Shown here piece after piece: positions 62,601 through 64,000 of a stretch of 64,000 nucleotides of DNA. The position numbers and the translations under genes were made by a program. Below the pieces are notes generated by a model. The model was not told the origin of the DNA. It searched no databases and was given only the letters and a program-made list of their open reading frames with translations. Positions within the stretch are counted from its first letter, which is position 1. Every line of letters begins with the position of its first letter. The DNA lies in the NCBI GenBank assembly GCA_934446475.1, contig CAKSEH010000001.1:186001-250000 (forward strand), read 5' to 3'. The stretch is from an uncultured Eubacteriales bacterium (GTDB lineage: Bacteria > Bacillota > Clostridia > Oscillospirales > Acutalibacteraceae).

Positions 62601-64000
62601 TGAGCTTAACGCCGGTGAAAGTATAACCGCAGTAAGGGTTGGTATGTATAACTCAAACGGTATAATGTATATAGATGCTGTGCAGCTTGAAAAGAGCGAT
62701 AAAGCAGGACCCTATAATATGCTTGAAAACAGCAGTTTTGAGAAAATCGACAGCTACGGCAAACCTGTGGGCTATGAGATTTTCGGCGATAACAGTTATG
62801 TAGAAAGTATTACGCAGAAAAAGTTTGACGGTGCAAGATCGGTAAGACTTTCACCGGAATATAACGGACAGTCTGCTATGTTAAACACGATCAACGGATA
62901 TTTCAGTTCAGGCACATACGTCATCGGATGCGCTGTTGATTCATACTTTGCAACAAACGGTCAACCTATGGGCGGAAGTTTTGAAATAGAAATTATTTTC
63001 TATAACTACAACGATATTGTAAAATCCGAAACCATTATGCCGGACAGATATGTTGACGGCTGGCAGCTTGTTTCAAGGCCGATATTTGTTCCGGATAGGT
63101 TTAGCAGCGTACATATATACCTCATTTGCTCGTATTCCGCAGGCTATGCCTTGTTTGATTCGCTTTTCCTCTACAAGGATACGGCGCAAAGCTACACCTA
63201 TGATAAAAACGGAAATGTTATGAGCACTGTGGATTTCGCAAATCAGAATTCAAGCTTTAACTATTCAAACAATTCCGTTTCAAGAATATTAAATCCCACA
63301 GGCAGCGGTTATGATTATTACTACGATAATAATAAAAATTTAAAATATGCTTTCAGCAGTTCGGGACTGCAGTATGATCTTTCTTATGACGGTCACGGTA
63401 ATGCTACAAGCTCGATTATAAAATATAACCGCTACGCTTCCTCAATAAAAGAAGAAACTTCATATTACATCATATTAAAAGACGGCGATAAAGCGCTTAC
63501 CCATTTGCAAAATAACGCATCCGACCCCGAGTATGTTCAGTCAAACAATTTTGATCAACTTGATTCCCAAAAATGGCAGCTCGAAAGATCTTCCGACGGA
63601 TACTATTATATTCATCCGAAAGGAAACAAACAAAAGTCGGTGCGATACAGCGAAAGCGAATACTGTAAACTGCACCTCGTGAGCCATACCGGTGCAGATA
63701 ATCAGAAGTTCGGCATAGAACTCAACGAAGATCACTCCTTTATGCTTGTGCCTAAAGGAGCGGATAATAATAAACGGCTGACGGTTGCGTATCCTTACAA
63801 CCAGGATTATATAACGCTTGAAACCGCAAGCTCAAATGAAGACCATTATTTCGGCTGGTATTTTATGCCTGAAACAAAATATCCGTCCGCCACGGATACT
63901 TTGGAAGACGGCGGCGTTTATCAAATAAAAACAAGGTACGGCGGAAAGTATTATTCCATAGAGACTCCGGCTTATAATAACACAACTCTTTTAAGGCAGA
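59626..64000 (+). CDS. Large secreted RHS/YD-repeat protein (partial, continues past window)
   Basis: An open frame of 1458 codons without a stop to the window end. Order of parts: signal peptide (FIAVMLSVAMAVTAFPSVAV), an N-terminal region to about 290 (KYPVYLDPTISDV), a DNRLRE-like domain (YSSFDDTYISSG, EIRRGLAYFELP, DVTWNNQP), YD/RHS repeats (TYSYDG-like units: FSYTYDGDYMYL, YYYTDYNLTQIQYPD, YQFDTFGRL), two carbohydrate-binding-like blocks (LLKNGSFNNYMNHW, MLENSSFEKIDSYG), more YD repeats (YTYDKNGNVMST) and then ricin-like beta-trefoil repeats (QKWQLERSSDGYYYI, QIKTRYGGKYYSIE). Such proteins can be wall-associated or carry C-terminal toxins; the C-terminus is outside the window. ATG 59626 is preferred to 59617 for spacing to AAGGAAG. 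Confidence 0.85.
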   Translation, partial: MRKGICKQFIAVMLSVAMAVTAFPSVAVTVDTASIPIDAVVRSDLAAKDNTTEEPYEICELKEKRNQNTKHFLMSDGSIKACVYSDRVHYLENNIYNDIDNTLVEDESGKYYTNNKNSVKVKLPQDFNDNYVEYSNDSGYVKFKLLGSANKKIKKITDTKSKNKVKDITQPQKLNSAAIFKSVKADVDIRYDVSGNKLKETVILHKKTKNSFIFDIKTSAANAVLNEDNSVSFFDESGAELYIIDSPYMADSAGVCSRDITVNLIPTADGYNLTYSPSYEWLSDKDRKYPVYLDPTISDVLDDQYSSFDDTYISSGASAANNYSFSHYVNVGTFSNNNQTEIRRGLAYFELPGEIAESDIVVSAVLHFGLVSGTHNNYVQINLHELTSPFSNLDVTWNNQPSYNAERVIDYSANRTKNTYNYDDGSVAYTEEYDAYDITYLARKWQRGHANYGLLFKLADESLPAGNNVQYYSQDRYYDWYSNYLTPPMGNFSKRLIINYRSSVGLEDYWSYSTQDMGISGTGYVNNYTGNLTYLHNDASIGSNLISVNATHVYNSELSGNFNLNSYYTPSVRGKYGNGWRLNLVEKIIDFSDDSDFTFDYIYTDGDGTEHYFYQTEDGTVKDEDGLGYTLAAVNETVDSGTVSIKYQITTKDGTVMKFDSAGYLRRIIDTSNNTLSLNYTIGTAQQGRYLTSAVTSSGKSITFSYTYDGDYMYLSSITDNAGRVTGYYYTDYNLTQIQYPDNTSAYFEYDRGKLIRVSPPCSQSINYTYYLKNPLAPAQSKYGRIHTVYNSAYDSGSKVIGNVDTYVYSSAQTVITDSRNRSVTYQFDTFGRLISAVDDENNTFSTQYNANKHTSSEIFKNNKPQISSGTVSYANNLLKNGSFNNYMNHWSTYGNAEHFGHTNNSGIIDDDLLVIYNWEQTADSAFEQSVQTDAGGTYTLSAYVSLQDLISPDKGAAVEIITSSGRHLFSEYLTGTGIGVDYGYELLTLTCELNAGESITAVRVGMYNSNGIMYIDAVQLEKSDKAGPYNMLENSSFEKIDSYGKPVGYEIFGDNSYVESITQKKFDGARSVRLSPEYNGQSAMLNTINGYFSSGTYVIGCAVDSYFATNGQPMGGSFEIEIIFYNYNDIVKSETIMPDRYVDGWQLVSRPIFVPDRFSSVHIYLICSYSAGYALFDSLFLYKDTAQSYTYDKNGNVMSTVDFANQNSSFNYSNNSVSRILNPTGSGYDYYYDNNKNLKYAFSSSGLQYDLSYDGHGNATSSIIKYNRYASSIKEETSYYIILKDGDKALTHLQNNASDPEYVQSNNFDQLDSQKWQLERSSDGYYYIHPKGNKQKSVRYSESEYCKLHLVSHTGADNQKFGIELNEDHSFMLVPKGADNNKRLTVAYPYNQDYITLETASSNEDHYFGWYFMPETKYPSATDTLEDGGVYQIKTRYGGKYYSIETPAYNNTTLLRQ

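Overview
The window looks like a chromosomal segment of a spore-forming, anaerobic, low-to-moderate G+C Firmicute, most likely class Clostridia near the Oscillospiraceae/Ruminococcaceae (family-level placement is inference). The basis is the sporulation and germination genes (spoIIID at the left edge, a gerA/gerC/gerB-type operon with a DacF-like carboxypeptidase, a SpoIID-like protein), a type III glutamine synthetase, NfnAB-type ferredoxin:NADP oxidoreductase, T-box, SAM-I and FMN leaders, and sigma-A promoters of TTGACA-17-TATAAT type.

Layout. 1-9.7 kb: spoIIID (cut by the edge), radC, a CDP-alcohol phosphatidyltransferase, an ackA-galK-PAP2 operon divergent from tmcAL and a DUF4380-like gene, then a small accessory module (two proteins sharing a duplicated DUF4352-type domain plus a 92-aa protein) divergent from an XRE repressor with two operators in the shared control region. 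9.7-15.2 kb: type III glutamine synthetase, two convergent MATE transporters, ireB. 15.2-22.7 kb: pheST with a T-box leader, an HtrA protease, a membrane protein, a phosphodiesterase and a three-gene operon of unknown function. 22.7-30.5 kb: a noncoding region with DnaA-box-like sites, metK-nfnA-nfnB behind a SAM-I riboswitch, ribU behind an FMN riboswitch, and the conserved rpmH-rnpA-yidD-yidC-khpB cluster, here without dnaA beside it. 30.6-33.7 kb: tRNA-Ala, rpsO, pnp with a strongly structured leader. 33.9-43.6 kb: one arginine/carbamoyl-phosphate operon argC-J-B-D-F-carA-carB with a promoter and an ARG-box-like site. 43.8-46.3 kb: an accessory stretch with an FkbM methyltransferase, an apparently truncated XRE regulator, a four-helix-bundle (S23/Avd-type) gene and, next to it, a striking array of small hairpins ending at tRNA-Gln. 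46.3-56.4 kb: a possible structured RNA, a P-loop protein, pgi, the germination operon with dacF, a 262-bp inverted-repeat element, two probable spore-associated proteins and a BY-kinase/Wzz pair. 56.5-64 kb: an AraC regulator divergent from a sugar-kinase/HpcH-aldolase fusion, and a very large secreted RHS/YD-repeat protein that runs off the window.

How it fits together. Much of the window is housekeeping: amino-acid, NADPH and SAM supply, translation, membrane-protein insertion and RNA turnover. The control elements seen (T-box, SAM-I, FMN, ARG box, pnp leader) match their genes. The least explained parts are the hairpin array with the four-helix-bundle gene (45.5-46.1 kb), the 262-bp element (52.7 kb), two intergenic loci sharing a motif (33.8 and 46.4 kb), and the kinase-aldolase fusion with its palindromic operator (57.4 kb). 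No CRISPR array, rRNA, prophage or transposase gene was seen. All assignments come from reading the sequence and protein motifs; no database search was run.
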